In this document: positions 1-9,765 of the stretch, piece by piece
Layout of the letters: every line of letters begins with the position of its first letter
How positions within the stretch are numbered: position 1 is the stretch's first letter
Assembly (NCBI RefSeq): GCF_024362785.1
Contig: NZ_CP093301.1
Coordinates: forward strand, 248,001-312,000
Direction: 5' to 3'
Length of the DNA: 64,000 bases
Source of the DNA: Evansella sp. LMS18
Lineage (GTDB): Bacteria; Bacillota; Bacilli; Bacillales; Salisediminibacteriaceae
Notes under the pieces: generated by a model
Database searches by the model: none
What the model saw: the letters and a program-made list of their open reading frames with translations, nothing else
Told to the model about the DNA's origin: nothing
Made by a program: the position numbers and the translations under genes

Positions 1-2
1 AT

Positions 3-482
3 TACGAGGTTGTCCGTTTACATGTAAACTTTAAAACATTAGAAGAATTCGAGAATTTCCGGGAATATGGACAGCAGGAGCTGTCAATGAAGGAAGACCT
101 CGAGGGCAATATTATTGAAAATGACAGCGAGTCTCCCTTTTATGGAGTATATTTCGGTAACAAGCTCGTCGCCAGAATGAGCTTATATAAAATAGACAAG
201 AAGTTTGACGCATATTTTGATCCTAAACAGGATTATTACGAGCTGTGGAAACTCGAAGTCCTGCCCGCATACCAGGGTAAAGGGATCGGAAAGAACCTGG
301 TAGATTTCGCAAAAAGCCTTGGGTTGCCGGTAAAAACCAACGCAAGACAGCGCTCCGACGCCTTCTGGGAAAAAATGGGCTTCGAACCCCTTTCTTATGT
401 CGAAGAGAGAGACCGGGGAGAAAATCCTTATGTCTGGTTCCCTGAGGGAGTCTCTGAACAGCACGCAGACAAAGAAGAGTAA
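3..482 (+). CDS. ylbP: YlbP-like GNAT N-acetyltransferase (5' end outside window)
   Basis: The reading frame is open from base 3 and ends at the TAA at 480-482, so the true start lies left of the window; the internal ATG at 87 is not the start because the upstream residues (YEVVRLHVNFKTLEEF) look like normal YlbP protein. It is a GNAT fold: the acetyl-CoA loop reads QGKGIG after a typical strand (ELWKLEVLPAYQG), and the end carries an FWEKMGF motif. The substrate is unknown. It matches ylbP as the neighbour of ylbO in Bacillus, and converges on ylbO across a shared terminator. Confidence 0.88.
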   Translation, partial: YEVVRLHVNFKTLEEFENFREYGQQELSMKEDLEGNIIENDSESPFYGVYFGNKLVARMSLYKIDKKFDAYFDPKQDYYELWKLEVLPAYQGKGIGKNLVDFAKSLGLPVKTNARQRSDAFWEKMGFEPLSYVEERDRGENPYVWFPEGVSEQHADKEE

Positions 483-542
483 TTCAGAATTTCCCTATTG
501 AATCCACTGGAACAGCAGGGAATTCAGAGGAAAGAAAAAATA

Positions 543-580
543 AAGCATCCACCAACAAGTTGGTGGATGCTTATTATTTT
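543..580. terminator. Bidirectional terminator between ylbP and ylbO
   Basis: A perfect 13-bp stem (543-555 with 560-572) with loop CAAG is flanked by A/T-rich tracts on both sides, so it can end both converging genes. Confidence 0.85.
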
Positions 581-1128
581 GCTGTAACTTGAGCCTGTGT
601 CCGTTTCGCTGCACGTTCAACTACATTGATCATTAACTGATAGTCGTTTTTAACAATCTCATGTTCCTGTTTTAACCGTGCCAGCTCTGTTTGCAGTTCC
701 TCATTTTCTTTTTTTATTTTTTGTATACTTTTCCCCGTCCCCACCTGAGTTCCATCATAAAGGGACCGTATTTTTTCCCTTCTCTCAGAGAGCATCTGAA
801 TCACTTCATCCAGAAGCTGCACAAGAGACTTTTCTTCCGTTTCTGCTTCCCCATTGTGCAGCTGTTCCGTTTTTAAAATATTAGCTTTTTCCGCCAGCCC
901 ATTCTTTTTAACTTGTTTACGCTGTTTTTTTGCAAGCTGGATAGCTGATTCGTATTTTTTCCTTATTGTTGAATTCCAGCGAAAGCCGCATGCCGCCGGA
1001 GTACGTGACAGTCTGTCGCCAACCTCTTCAAACGCGGAAAGCTGAGTACTGCCTTCTCTTATGTGCCTAAGCACCACCTCAGCCAGCAGCAGATCCTCAT
1101 CCTGATTCCATGCATCCTGCCTGACCAA
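574..1128 (-). CDS. ylbO: YlbO, RsfA-family prespore-type transcriptional regulator
   Basis: The 184-residue protein has an N-terminal Myb/SANT-like helix-turn-helix ([17 protein letters not shown], then [13 protein letters not shown]), a basic linker and a C-terminal coiled coil (about residues 115-170). This architecture is that of RsfA, a regulator of the sigma-F/sigma-G forespore programme in B. subtilis, and the position next to ylbP identifies ylbO. The start is a TTG at 1128, chosen because GGAGGG lies 8 nt upstream; no ATG in this frame is as well placed. DNA targets are unknown. Confidence 0.87.
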   Translation of the reverse strand: MVRQDAWNQDEDLLLAEVVLRHIREGSTQLSAFEEVGDRLSRTPAACGFRWNSTIRKKYESAIQLAKKQRKQVKKNGLAEKANILKTEQLHNGEAETEEKSLVQLLDEVIQMLSERREKIRSLYDGTQVGTGKSIQKIKKENEELQTELARLKQEHEIVKNDYQLMINVVERAAKRTQAQVTAK

Positions 1129-1333
1129 TAAACCATCCCTCCTTCTTTGTTTTTTCCCTTAATATGTATGCAATTAGTAGAAAAGATAGAATCATTGTCC
1201 TTATTTAGTATGAACCATATCAGTTCAGGACATCCTTCTGGATAGTGAGGGAGGAGAGGAGCAGAGGAAGTGCCCGCCTGCAATCCAGGCAGGTAAGCGC
1301 TAAAATCTAACCCCTTATCTTGACGGCAGCCCT

Positions 1334-2077
1334 CTAATTTTTGTTAAGAAACTTTTTCACAGCTTCATGATGTTCTTCTGAAACCCATAGCTTTGCACAA
1401 GCTTCTACTTCTTTGTCTATTAATTTAAATAATCTTTCCCTCTCTGGTTCCGGGAATAATGTTTTTTTATATTCTCTGACGACTTTCGCATCCAGCCACT
1501 GGGAAGACCATTGGTCAACATCTTCGAGAGAATTCATTTTTTTAGATACAAACTTCAATGTTTCCGCTTCTTCCATCGTATACTGCCTCGCTGTACCAAG
1601 CATTTCAAGCGCTGTTTCATAGCCTACTCTCATTTTAAGAAGTGAGGCTCCGCCCCAGCCAGTAGCAATGTGCAATTTACCCTGAATAAATGCAACCTTC
1701 CCGTTTCTGCCGGAAAAACGAAAATCAGCTGCAGAAGCAAGCTCCGCACCTCCTCCCACAGCTGTACCGTTTAGATATACTGCCGTTATCACGGGAAACG
1801 AAGCGATTTTTTTCAGCACTTCACTCATCGGGCGGAGCATTGATAAAGCTTCCTCTTCCGAATAAAGAGAGTGAAAGCTTCCAAGATCGCCTCCGCCGCA
1901 AAAAGCGTCACCAGCCCCTCTTATCAGGAGTACTTTTAATTTCTCATCATGTTTAAATTCTTCCAGATGCCTGGAAAGGCTTTCAATCACTTCGAAATCA
2001 ACTGCATTTTTCTTTTCAGGACGATTTAAAACTATTTCCGCTGTGGTTTCCGATCGTTTTCTCGCTATAACTTTCAT
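1334..2077 (-). CDS. Enoyl-CoA hydratase/isomerase family protein
   Basis: A 247-residue crotonase-fold protein. The first oxyanion-hole segment (RGAGDAFCGGGDL) and the second (NGTAVGGGAELASAADFR) are both present. The glutamate pair of true enoyl-CoA hydratases is not clearly conserved in the second half (QGKLHIATGWGG), so the reaction (hydration, isomerisation or 3-hydroxyisobutyryl-CoA hydrolysis) cannot be fixed. The start at 2077 (MKVIARKR) is preceded by AGGAGG at 2087-2092; a longer frame to 2107 has no such site. It stands alone between ylbO and rpmF, a position I do not recall in B. subtilis. Confidence 0.85.
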   Translation of the reverse strand: MKVIARKRSETTAEIVLNRPEKKNAVDFEVIESLSRHLEEFKHDEKLKVLLIRGAGDAFCGGGDLGSFHSLYSEEEALSMLRPMSEVLKKIASFPVITAVYLNGTAVGGGAELASAADFRFSGRNGKVAFIQGKLHIATGWGGASLLKMRVGYETALEMLGTARQYTMEEAETLKFVSKKMNSLEDVDQWSSQWLDAKVVREYKKTLFPEPERERLFKLIDKEVEACAKLWVSEEHHEAVKKFLNKN

Positions 2078-2304
2078 TGTTCTGTTCCTCCTATTGTGCT
2101 GTTTCATGAAGCATGTAAACTTCAGTCAGGTTTTCACGAAATTATGTGAATTAATATGGAAAGTCATTATTATGATTTTAACACAGGAGGTTATGATTTT
2201 TCTGAAAATTGAAGTGAGATTTGTGTTGGTTCAGCTTGTGGCAAGCTTGTGAATGAATGCGCATTCTCGGGTCCAGCGGGTACTTCTTTGTCTAAAATTT
2301 TCCT

Positions 2305-2897
2305 GGAGCGGGTACGCGAGACGCCCTTGCGTTACCGCTTTGCTTATAATTTTTCCCCAGCGGGCACGCGAGAGATCTCACGTTACCCCTTGCAACTTAT
2401 TTCCCCCCGAGCGGGCATGCGAGACGATCTCACGTTACCCCTTGCAACTTATTTTCTCCCAAGCGGGCATGCGAGACGCTCTCGCGTTACCGCTTGCACC
2501 TTATTTCCCCCCGAGCGGGCACGCGAGAGATCTCACGTTACCCCTTGCAACTAATTTTTTCCCGAGCGGGCATGTGAGATGCTCTCGCGTTACCGCTTGC
2601 AACTAATTTTCCCCCGAGCGGGTATGCGAGACACTCTCGCGTTACCGCTTGCAACTAATTTTTTCCCGAGCGGGCATGTGAGATGCTCTCGCGTTACGGC
2701 TTGCTATATATTTTTCCCCGAGCGGGCACGCGAGACGATCTCACGTTAGCCCTTGCAACTATTTTTCTCCCCAGCGGGCACGCGAGAGATCTCACGTTAC
2801 CCCTTGCAACTTATTTCCCCCCGAGCGGGCATGCGAGACGATCTCCCGTTACCCCTTGCACCTTATTTTCTCCCAAGCGGGCACGCAAGACGATCCT
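2305..2897. repeat. Tandem array of twelve 51-52 bp hairpin repeats
   Basis: Twelve units start with AGCGGG at 2307, 2359, 2410, 2462, 2514, 2565, 2617, 2669, 2721, 2773, 2824 and 2876; spacing is always 51 or 52 bp. Each holds a short dyad (GCGAGA, 3-nt spacer, TCTCGC or TCTCAC), then GTTACC and CTTGCAAC, then a T/C-rich tract. A truncated unit (AGCGGG at 2275) precedes the array. It lies between the rpmF terminator and the enoyl-CoA hydratase start. Open frames across it are products of the repeat and are not genes. Confidence 0.93.
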
Positions 2898-2914
2898 GCA
2901 GCTCAATATAAATA

Positions 2915-2946
2915 CAAAAAAACAGGAAAGCCATAAGCTTTCCTGT
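2915..2946 (-). terminator. Terminator of the ylbN-rpmF operon
   Basis: Stem 2922-2930 / 2938-2946 (ACAGGAAAG/CTTTCCTGT) is followed, on the minus strand, by a run of seven T. Confidence 0.88.
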
Positions 2947-2955
2947 CCGTGTAAA

Positions 2956-3129
2956 TTATTTATTTACAACATCTTCGCCCTTGTATGATCCGCATTCTTT
3001 ACATACACGGTGTGAAAGTTTCATTTCACCACAATTAGGACATTTTACCATACCAGGTACACGAAGTTTAAAGTGTGTACGGCGCATTCTTTTCTTAGTC
3101 TTACTTGTTTTTCTAAAAGGTACTGCCAC
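2956..3129 (-). CDS. rpmF: Ribosomal protein L32 (zinc-binding form)
   Basis: A 57-residue L32 of the large ribosomal subunit. The N-terminus ([18 protein letters not shown]) is diagnostic, and two CxxC pairs (CPNC, CKEC) show the zinc-containing C+ form. The start is GTG at 3129: AAGGAGGTGGG sits just upstream, and the added residues of the longer frame are not L32-like. It follows ylbN by 48 bp in the same direction, the conserved DUF177-rpmF pair. Confidence 0.95.
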   Translation of the reverse strand: MAVPFRKTSKTKKRMRRTHFKLRVPGMVKCPNCGEMKLSHRVCKECGSYKGEDVVNK

Positions 3130-3177
3130 GAGTCCCACCTCCTTGGAGATCATTCACATGCTGAAGTTTCAAACATG

Positions 3178-3684
3178 TTATTTCTTATCAAAGAACTTTT
3201 CCAGTTCTTTCAGTCGAGGATCAATTTTTTGAGATTCCTCTTCTTTTGTTTGCAACTCCCATCCTTTACCAGAGGCAGGAGCTGGACCTTCTTCTGCGTC
3301 ACTGAATACACGCATTGGTTTTTCAAGCAAAATTCTTTCTTTTACGTAAGGCAGTAAATCAACCTGATTATCTTTCAATTCGTGAACTTCCTCTTCTTCA
3401 TCGAAGGTGGCCCAATCATTCAACTTGAAAATTTCAGTTGCTTCAATATCAAAAGGGTACTCCACATCGTTTAACGTTCTTGCACAGGGAAGGATCATTT
3501 TGCCTTCAATTACAAGCTGAAAAGTAATTGAGTTATTGGTAAAATAAGCTTCGCCTGTTACGTTAACCGGAGCAATATCACGAATTTCACGGTCTATTTC
3601 TTTAATACTGCCAACATCAACAGTTTCATTGATGTTTAAACCTTTTTCTTTATAGGCCAACAATTGCTGAACCGACCATTTCAT
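3178..3684 (-). CDS. ylbN: YlbN, DUF177/YceD-family protein
   Basis: A 168-residue member of the YceD/DUF177 family, which in most bacteria precedes rpmF and, in plants and E. coli, has been tied to 23S rRNA maturation; that role here is by family only. The conserved segment PCARTLNDVEYPFDIEATEIF and the acidic stretch FDEEEEVHEL are visible, though the family's usual paired cysteines are reduced to one. A GAGGTGA site precedes the ATG, and a strong promoter lies 29 bp upstream. Confidence 0.9.
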   Translation of the reverse strand: MKWSVQQLLAYKEKGLNINETVDVGSIKEIDREIRDIAPVNVTGEAYFTNNSITFQLVIEGKMILPCARTLNDVEYPFDIEATEIFKLNDWATFDEEEEVHELKDNQVDLLPYVKERILLEKPMRVFSDAEEGPAPASGKGWELQTKEEESQKIDPRLKELEKFFDKK

Positions 3685-3712
3685 AGGTTTTCACCTCAAG
3701 ACAACAAATGTA

Positions 3713-3741
3713 ATTATATATTTTGATTTTTCTTTTGTCAA
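3713..3741 (-). promoter_or_regulatory. Sigma-A promoter for ylbN-rpmF
   Basis: On the minus strand TTGACA (3736-3741) and TATAAT (3713-3718) are separated by exactly 17 bp: a consensus promoter. Confidence 0.88.
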
Positions 3742-4059
3742 GGTAAATTCTTTACAAGAGAACCAGTAAATATTATTTCAAACGGACATCTGTATTTTTT
3801 TAACCCTTACGCGCCCTCCAGACTGTTGGAAAAGCATGGCGCAACTAATAGAATAACATATGAATACCTTCATAGACAACACTTGCCTTTTTAAAGGGAG
3901 CACTGAAGTCCATCCAGGTATGAAACTATGCTGCTTCTGTATAGAATGGTCAAAGGAAGATGTTTTAATACAAGCACGTACGCGGCTGTGTTACATTTAG
4001 TGTGTAAATACTTCGGAAAATTCTTCCCGATTCTCATCCACCGGCAAAGGAGTGATTTC
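3742..4059. other. Divergent intergenic region ylbN/ylbM
   Basis: It holds the upstream region of ylbM. An open frame continues upstream of ylbM (3928-4059) but has no ribosome site and no similarity I recognise. No further structure was seen. Confidence 0.5.
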
Positions 4060-5298
4060 ATGAACAATGTTCTCGGGGTAGTTGTGGAATACAACCCCTT
4101 TCATAACGGCCATCTGTTCCATCTTCAGCAATCTGTGAAGAAAACGGACGCACATATAACTATCGCTGTGATGAGCGGATCGTTCCTCCAGCGGGGTGAA
4201 CCTGCATTAACCGACAAATGGACCCGTACAAGAATGGCACTTAAAGGCGGAGCAGACCTGGTGATCGAACTTCCATACATATATTCCGTACAGAAAGCCG
4301 AAATATTTTCGGATGGCGCTGTAGCAATCCTTAACACCCTTGGGGCAAACCGGATTTGTTTCGGCAGTGAAGACGGATCCGTTGAGCCCTTCTACAATGC
4401 TGTAAACAAAGTTAATGAACATAAAACTGAGCTGGATCAGTTGATTAAAGCCCATCTGAAACAAGGGATGAGTTATCCTAAAGCATTCTCTACAGCTTTC
4501 GATACCCTTTTTAACGAAAAAGAAATCGTTGACCTCAGCAAACCAAACAACATACTCGGCTACCATTACGTAAAAGCAATCAGTAAGCTTGGAGCAGAGA
4601 TTATTCCGGAAACAGTCCACCGGCTGCAGGCACAATACCATGATGCCTCTCTTCCTGAAAATCCTATTGCCAGCGCAACTGCAATAAGAGGCAGTTTGTT
4701 TGATAAAGATGGAGATCTGCAGGGAATCAAAAGCTATATACCAGACGCCACTTTCCGTGAACTGGTGGATTTCAAAAATAACTTCGGCACTTTTGCTAAC
4801 TGGGATTTGTATTTTCCGTATCTTCAGTACAAAATTCTGTCAGAGCCTCCGGAACGCCTCGCTGAATTATATGACTGCAGCGAGGGCCTTGAACATCGTT
4901 TAAAAAAGGCTGTGTCAGAAACACAAAGCTTTACGGAATTTATGGAAGCAATTAAGACAAAAAGATATACCTGGACCCGGCTGCAGCGGCTTCTCGTACA
5001 TCTGCTCTTAAATACGGAACAGGAATTCATGGAAAAATATTGTGACCCTCTTCATCCCCCTTATGTCAGGGTACTGGGAATGACGGGTGAAGGGAGGCGC
5101 CACCTTTCTTCCGTAAAAAAGAACCTGCCTGTTCCTCTCGTCTCAAGAGCGGCAGAGCTGAACCATCCTGTGCTGGAAAAGGATATTTTAGCCGCCAGAA
5201 TGCATTCCCTCCCTCTTCAGCAAGAAGGGGCCTTACAGAAAGAGTATAAAGCTGTCCCTGTACAGTTTGATAAGAAGACAGAAACCTTTCTCACATAG
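4060..5298 (+). CDS. tmcAL: tRNA(Met) cytidine acetate ligase (TmcAL, YlbM)
   Basis: A 412-residue enzyme that activates acetate with ATP and acetylates the wobble cytidine of elongator tRNA-Met (ac4C34). The N-terminus GVVVEYNPFHNGHLFHLQ carries the HIGH-like nucleotidyltransferase motif (HNGH), and MSGSFLQRGEPAL is a family hallmark. The start at 4060 is chosen for AAAGGAG 8 bases upstream and for agreement with the family N-terminus. It is divergent from ylbN, as in B. subtilis. Confidence 0.93.
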   Translation: MNNVLGVVVEYNPFHNGHLFHLQQSVKKTDAHITIAVMSGSFLQRGEPALTDKWTRTRMALKGGADLVIELPYIYSVQKAEIFSDGAVAILNTLGANRICFGSEDGSVEPFYNAVNKVNEHKTELDQLIKAHLKQGMSYPKAFSTAFDTLFNEKEIVDLSKPNNILGYHYVKAISKLGAEIIPETVHRLQAQYHDASLPENPIASATAIRGSLFDKDGDLQGIKSYIPDATFRELVDFKNNFGTFANWDLYFPYLQYKILSEPPERLAELYDCSEGLEHRLKKAVSETQSFTEFMEAIKTKRYTWTRLQRLLVHLLLNTEQEFMEKYCDPLHPPYVRVLGMTGEGRRHLSSVKKNLPVPLVSRAAELNHPVLEKDILAARMHSLPLQQEGALQKEYKAVPVQFDKKTETFLT

Positions 5299-5384
5299 TG
5301 CTGGTTCCATTTATAGCGGAATGAGGATCCAATCCGCAAATAGATACATGGGCTTTGAAACAGGGAGATAATGAAACAATAAAC

Positions 5385-5417
5385 AAAACGCCTGGATAAT
5401 GAAATCCAGGCGTTTTT
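5385..5417. terminator. Bidirectional terminator ylbM/ylbL
   Basis: AAAACGCCTGGA (5385-5396) pairs with TCCAGGCGTTTT (5405-5416), with U-rich ends for either strand. Confidence 0.88.
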
Positions 5418-5446
5418 ATTTGTAAGAGCCTCTTTTATATGATCGT

Positions 5447-6505
5447 TTACTGGCTTCCTGCCGGTGGAAGATTCTCCAGGAATTCAAGGGCTTCTTCAAA
5501 AGTATCTATAGGGACTATTTCCATTTCTGTTCCGATGCTTTCCGCGGTTTCCAGGGCAGTCTCATAGTTGGACTGCTCAATCCCCTGTTCGCTTGGCGCA
5601 AAGAAGAAATCAGCACCTGCATTGTCAGAAGCGATAACCTTCTGGTTCACCCCGCCGATCCTTCCAACATTTCCTTCCAGATCTATAGAGCCGGTACCTG
5701 CGATATCATAGCCTTTCGTAATATCTTCTTCCAGAAGCTGATTATAAATTTCCAGAGAAAACATCAGTCCTGCCGATGGACCGCCAATAGTATCCGTGTC
5801 AATCGAAATCTCAGGGTCCTTTATTAATTCACTGTCTGTCACCGGGTAGGAAATACCAACTCCGCCCCGTTCCCCTTCAGGGTCGAGGTCTTCAGGGAAT
5901 GGCATAACTTCCAGATCAACTTCCAGTGTTTCATCTCCTCTTTCTACTATCATGCTTACTGTATCGCCAATTTCATATTCAGAAAGCACATTAAGCAGGG
6001 ATTCAGCTTCCAGCACTTCTTCTCCTGCAACCTCAATAATTCTGTCCCCTGCTTCCAGTTTCTCTTCTGCGTCCATACCTGGAACGAGGCCAGTTACGAT
6101 GACACCGTAGTTTTCAAAGTAAGCTGTCTCTCCGGCATGGTTATATGCTACATATACGGCTACTTCCTGAGAACTGGACATGAGCATCATTTGCCTGTGA
6201 TGATATTCTTCATCAGTTTCACCTTCAGGCCTGATCTGGTTTTCAGGAATCAGTTCACGCTCATCACTAACGAGAGCCCAGACATAATTTACAACGTTTG
6301 CCGGCCCCATTCTCACAGTAGTTAACATAAAGGAACCTTCATAGTCATGCCTTTCCTCTACATCAATTACCTCGGAGAGCACTTTAGCATCCCCTGGTAC
6401 GGTAAAGTAATAAGGCAGCTGATAAAAATTTATTGCTAAAATTATTACAATTAATATAATCCATTTCAATGCGCTGCGGTTGCCGCGCCGTCTGTCTTCG
6501 TACAT
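5447..6505 (-). CDS. ylbL: YlbL, membrane-anchored PDZ/Lon-type serine protease
   Basis: A 352-residue protease with one N-terminal membrane segment (about residues 13-30), an extracytoplasmic PDZ domain (about 125-200) and a Lon-type domain whose catalytic dyad is visible as Ser244 (GGPSAG) and Lys289 (VNQKVIA). In B. subtilis YlbL helps CtpA remove the division inhibitor YneA after DNA damage; streptococcal relatives (SepM) process pheromones. It begins 1 bp after the ylbK stop, so the two are translationally coupled. Confidence 0.93.
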   Translation of the reverse strand: MYEDRRRGNRSALKWIILIVIILAINFYQLPYYFTVPGDAKVLSEVIDVEERHDYEGSFMLTTVRMGPANVVNYVWALVSDERELIPENQIRPEGETDEEYHHRQMMLMSSSQEVAVYVAYNHAGETAYFENYGVIVTGLVPGMDAEEKLEAGDRIIEVAGEEVLEAESLLNVLSEYEIGDTVSMIVERGDETLEVDLEVMPFPEDLDPEGERGGVGISYPVTDSELIKDPEISIDTDTIGGPSAGLMFSLEIYNQLLEEDITKGYDIAGTGSIDLEGNVGRIGGVNQKVIASDNAGADFFFAPSEQGIEQSNYETALETAESIGTEMEIVPIDTFEEALEFLENLPPAGSQ

Positions 6506-6506
6506 T

Positions 6507-7286
6507 CTAGGACTCCTTCCACTCTTCGATCTTCCTGCAGATAATTTCTGTAAATTTTAATGTCTCTGTCTCTCCATTTTGAATGATATCCTTTACATTT
6601 GTAAACTGAGTCGACTTAATATGGGATAAAATTGGCCTAATCATTACATCAGATTCAATTTCACGATATCTTATCATTTCTTTTTCCATGATGTCCATGC
6701 TCTGCATAATGACGTCATATATAGAAGTGATTTGTGGCTCTGTGTCAAAGTATGAAACATCCACAGCAATAATAATATCTGCACCCATTTCTTTTACAAC
6801 GGAAACAGGAACTCTGTCTGCTACACCGCCGTCAACATAAATTCTTCGGTTAATCTCCTGGGGGATAACTATTCCCGGTATGGCGATGCTCGCCCTTACT
6901 GCAATTGATATGTCCCCCCTTGTAAAAACAGCTCTCTCTCCCTTCATCAAATCTGTTGCGACTACCGCGGTTTTTGGATCAAGCTGTTCAAGAGTCCTGT
7001 TATTTACAAGAGTTCCAATGACCTGCCTGATCTTGTCACCTTTAATAAAACCCATTTTAGGTACGGTAAAATCCAGAAAAAACTTTCTGCGAAATTGCAA
7101 GGCCATTTTTTCCAGTATATCAGGAGTATACCCCGCTGCATATAAAACACCGACTAACGCTCCCATACTGCTGCCGGCAATATAATCCACTTTGATTCCG
7201 GCATTTTTCAATGCTTTTAGTACTCCTATATGGGCAAACCCCCGGGAGCCTCCTGAACCGAGAGCCAAGCCGATTTTAGGTCCCAC
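6507..7286 (-). CDS. ylbK: YlbK, patatin-like phospholipase/esterase
   Basis: A 259-residue soluble protein of the patatin (RssA-like) family. The oxyanion loop GSGGSRG is at residues 10-16, the nucleophile elbow GSSMG places Ser40, and the dyad aspartate is Asp152 in DGG. The start is GTG at 7286 with GGAG 9 nt upstream. The substrate is unknown. It is the first gene of a two-gene operon with ylbL. Confidence 0.92.
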   Translation of the reverse strand: MGPKIGLALGSGGSRGFAHIGVLKALKNAGIKVDYIAGSSMGALVGVLYAAGYTPDILEKMALQFRRKFFLDFTVPKMGFIKGDKIRQVIGTLVNNRTLEQLDPKTAVVATDLMKGERAVFTRGDISIAVRASIAIPGIVIPQEINRRIYVDGGVADRVPVSVVKEMGADIIIAVDVSYFDTEPQITSIYDVIMQSMDIMEKEMIRYREIESDVMIRPILSHIKSTQFTNVKDIIQNGETETLKFTEIICRKIEEWKES

Positions 7287-7395
7287 CTGTCCCCACTCCT
7301 TTTTTAAAAGCTATATTGATTGGTCTAAAGTCTCTATATTTACGTATATTTGACTAAGGACAAGTTTATGATTTATTTGGAAATGGGGTATGTGA

Positions 7396-8616
7396 ATGAA
7401 AGTGAGTGCCTCACTGCTTAAGACTATCTTGTACAGCGGCACAAGCATCTTTCTGGCACTGTCATTTATGGCCTTCCCGAAAGAAGCCTATGAAGCATCC
7501 ATCAACGGGTTGTCAATGTGGTGGGATGTGGTTTTCCCCTCATTGCTGCCCTTCTTTATTATATCTGAATTTCTCATTCGGTTTGGTGTCGTTTCCTTTA
7601 TCGGAGCTTTTTTTGAACCGGTTATGAGGCCGTTGTTTCGTGTCCCTGGTGCAGGAGGCTTCGTATGGGCTATGGGACTTGCCTCTGGTTTTCCTGCCGG
7701 GGCAAAGCTTACTGCACGGCTTCGTCAGGAAGGAAAAATAACTGCAACTGAAGGAGAAAGACTTGTCTCTTTCACTAATGCTTCCAATCCGCTGTTTATT
7801 TTCGGAGCGATTGCTGTAGGCTTTTTTCATGATGCTGCCCTTGGAATTGTGTTAGCAGCAGCTCATTATGGGGGAAATATTATCGTTGGTCTGGCTATGA
7901 GGTTTTATGGGGATAGTTCCCAGAACAGAAACGAAGAAAAATCCCATTTTTCCCTTTCTTACGCTCTAAGGCTTATGCATGAAGAACGCCTGAAAGATGA
8001 ACGTCCATTCGGAAAAATGATGGGAGACGCGGTACATTCCTCTATACAGACATTGCTGATGATCGGTGGTTTTATCATTCTATTCTCTGTACTTCACAGA
8101 ATTCTCGAAGTAGTCCACATTTCCAGCATTTTAAGCTTCGGCATTTTTATACTTCTTAGCTTTGCCCAGCTGCCTCCTGAACTAAGTACAGGTCTCTTAT
8201 CAGGACTTTTTGAAATCACGCTTGGAAGCCAGATGATCAGTAATACAGACAGTGCAGTGCTCCTTCAGCAGGCCATTGTGGTCAGCTTCATTCTCGCTTT
8301 TAACGGATTTAGTGTCCAGGCTCAAGTGGCAAGCATCATTGCTGAAACAGATATAAAATTTAAACCTTTTTTCCTGGCAAGGTGCTTCCATGGATTCACA
8401 GCGTCCCTCTTAACATTTATATTATTTGACTTTTTATATCACGAACCTGCTTTTTCTGGTGAGTATCTGCCTGTATTAAGCACCACAGCTGGGATTGAAC
8501 GTTTCTTTGTCCTGCATTATCAATGGCTTCTCCAGTGGGGGAGTTTAATAACCTTAACAGCGCTTGCCTTATGGTGTATAAGCTTCCTGTACAGATTCCC
8601 CTCTGCGAAAGAGTGA
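7396..8616 (+). CDS. ylbJ: Sporulation integral membrane protein YlbJ
   Basis: A 406-residue polytopic protein with two nucleoside-recognition/Gate-type halves (GLASGFPAGAKLTARLRQEGKI in the first, FNGFSVQAQVASI in the second). YlbJ is a sigma-E-dependent protein needed for heat-resistant spores in B. subtilis. The ATG at 7396 has only a weak ribosome site (GGGG, 9 nt upstream). It is transcribed away from ylbK and converges on coaD. The transported molecule is unknown. Confidence 0.92.
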   Translation: MKVSASLLKTILYSGTSIFLALSFMAFPKEAYEASINGLSMWWDVVFPSLLPFFIISEFLIRFGVVSFIGAFFEPVMRPLFRVPGAGGFVWAMGLASGFPAGAKLTARLRQEGKITATEGERLVSFTNASNPLFIFGAIAVGFFHDAALGIVLAAAHYGGNIIVGLAMRFYGDSSQNRNEEKSHFSLSYALRLMHEERLKDERPFGKMMGDAVHSSIQTLLMIGGFIILFSVLHRILEVVHISSILSFGIFILLSFAQLPPELSTGLLSGLFEITLGSQMISNTDSAVLLQQAIVVSFILAFNGFSVQAQVASIIAETDIKFKPFFLARCFHGFTASLLTFILFDFLYHEPAFSGEYLPVLSTTAGIERFFVLHYQWLLQWGSLITLTALALWCISFLYRFPSAKE

Positions 8617-8671
8617 ATAACGAAATGCTGAAGATTCCTGTTCCTGTTGTCTATATTGCAAAAAAATCTAA

Positions 8672-8700
8672 AAAAGGCCGGCAAAACCCGGCCTTTTACA
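8672..8700. terminator. Bidirectional terminator ylbJ/coaD
   Basis: AAAAGGCCGG (8672-8681) pairs with CCGGCCTTTT (8688-8697) across a 6-nt loop. Confidence 0.9.
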
Positions 8701-8703
8701 TGC

Positions 8704-9207
<504 letters not shown>

Positions 9208-9765
9208 TTAAACTTCGTTCCGGTAAATGGATATCACTGTATCTCCATACCGTTCTTCTTTTGTTCTGTGCAATGTTTCGTATGATTCTTCAAGAGCCAC
9301 CTGTATCGAGTGCTCCACGACTACGGTGCCGTTTTTAACAATAAGATTGTTCTGCCCGATAAATTCCAGCTCTTCCGGGAGCCTGTGCTTCATATATGGA
9401 GGATCCAGGAAAATAAGATCGAACTGCATTTCCCTTTTCACAAGAGCTTTCAGCGCTCTGGAAGCTTCATTCCTGAAGACACTTGCTTCCCCGGAGGGTA
9501 TCCTGCAGGCTTTCAGGTTAGCGTAGATTGTTTCCACTGCCTTTTTATCCCGGTCCACAATCACTGCCTCATCCATGCCTCTGCTCAAGGCCTCGATTGC
9601 AAGGCCGCCGCTGCCTCCGTATAGATCCAGAACTGTTCCTCCCTCAAAATAAGGTCCTGCCATATTGAAGATAGCTTCTTTTACTTTATCTGTTGTTGGC
9701 CTTGTTGACTGGCCAGGCACTGCTTTTATGTGCAGACCTTTATATTTTCCGCTTATTACCCTCAT
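9208..9765 (-). CDS. rsmD: 16S rRNA (guanine966-N2)-methyltransferase RsmD
   Basis: A 185-residue Rossmann-fold methyltransferase that modifies G966 (E. coli numbering) in the small subunit. SAM-binding motif I is VLDLYGGSGGLAIEALSRG, and the catalytic motif DPPY occurs in LIFLDPPYMKH. The start MRVISGKYKGL is canonical. In B. subtilis this gene is ylbH. Confidence 0.95.
   Translation of the reverse strand: MRVISGKYKGLHIKAVPGQSTRPTTDKVKEAIFNMAGPYFEGGTVLDLYGGSGGLAIEALSRGMDEAVIVDRDKKAVETIYANLKACRIPSGEASVFRNEASRALKALVKREMQFDLIFLDPPYMKHRLPEELEFIGQNNLIVKNGTVVVEHSIQVALEESYETLHRTKEERYGDTVISIYRNEV

Noticed and set aside
1059-1283. Alternative minus-strand frame overlapping the ylbO start
   Set aside because: It uses the ATG within the ylbO leader, overlaps ylbO out of frame, and its protein has no family features.
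2305-2897. CRISPR array
   Set aside because: The repeats are contiguous with no unique spacers, and no cas genes are near.
2249-2988. Three overlapping plus-strand frames of about 100 codons
   Set aside because: They are read-throughs of the 51-52 bp array; their repeated peptides follow the DNA period, and one runs into the rpmF terminator.
3928-4059. N-terminal extension of tmcAL
   Set aside because: The extension has no ribosome site and is absent from the family, whereas the ATG at 4060 has AAAGGAG and begins at the conserved motif.
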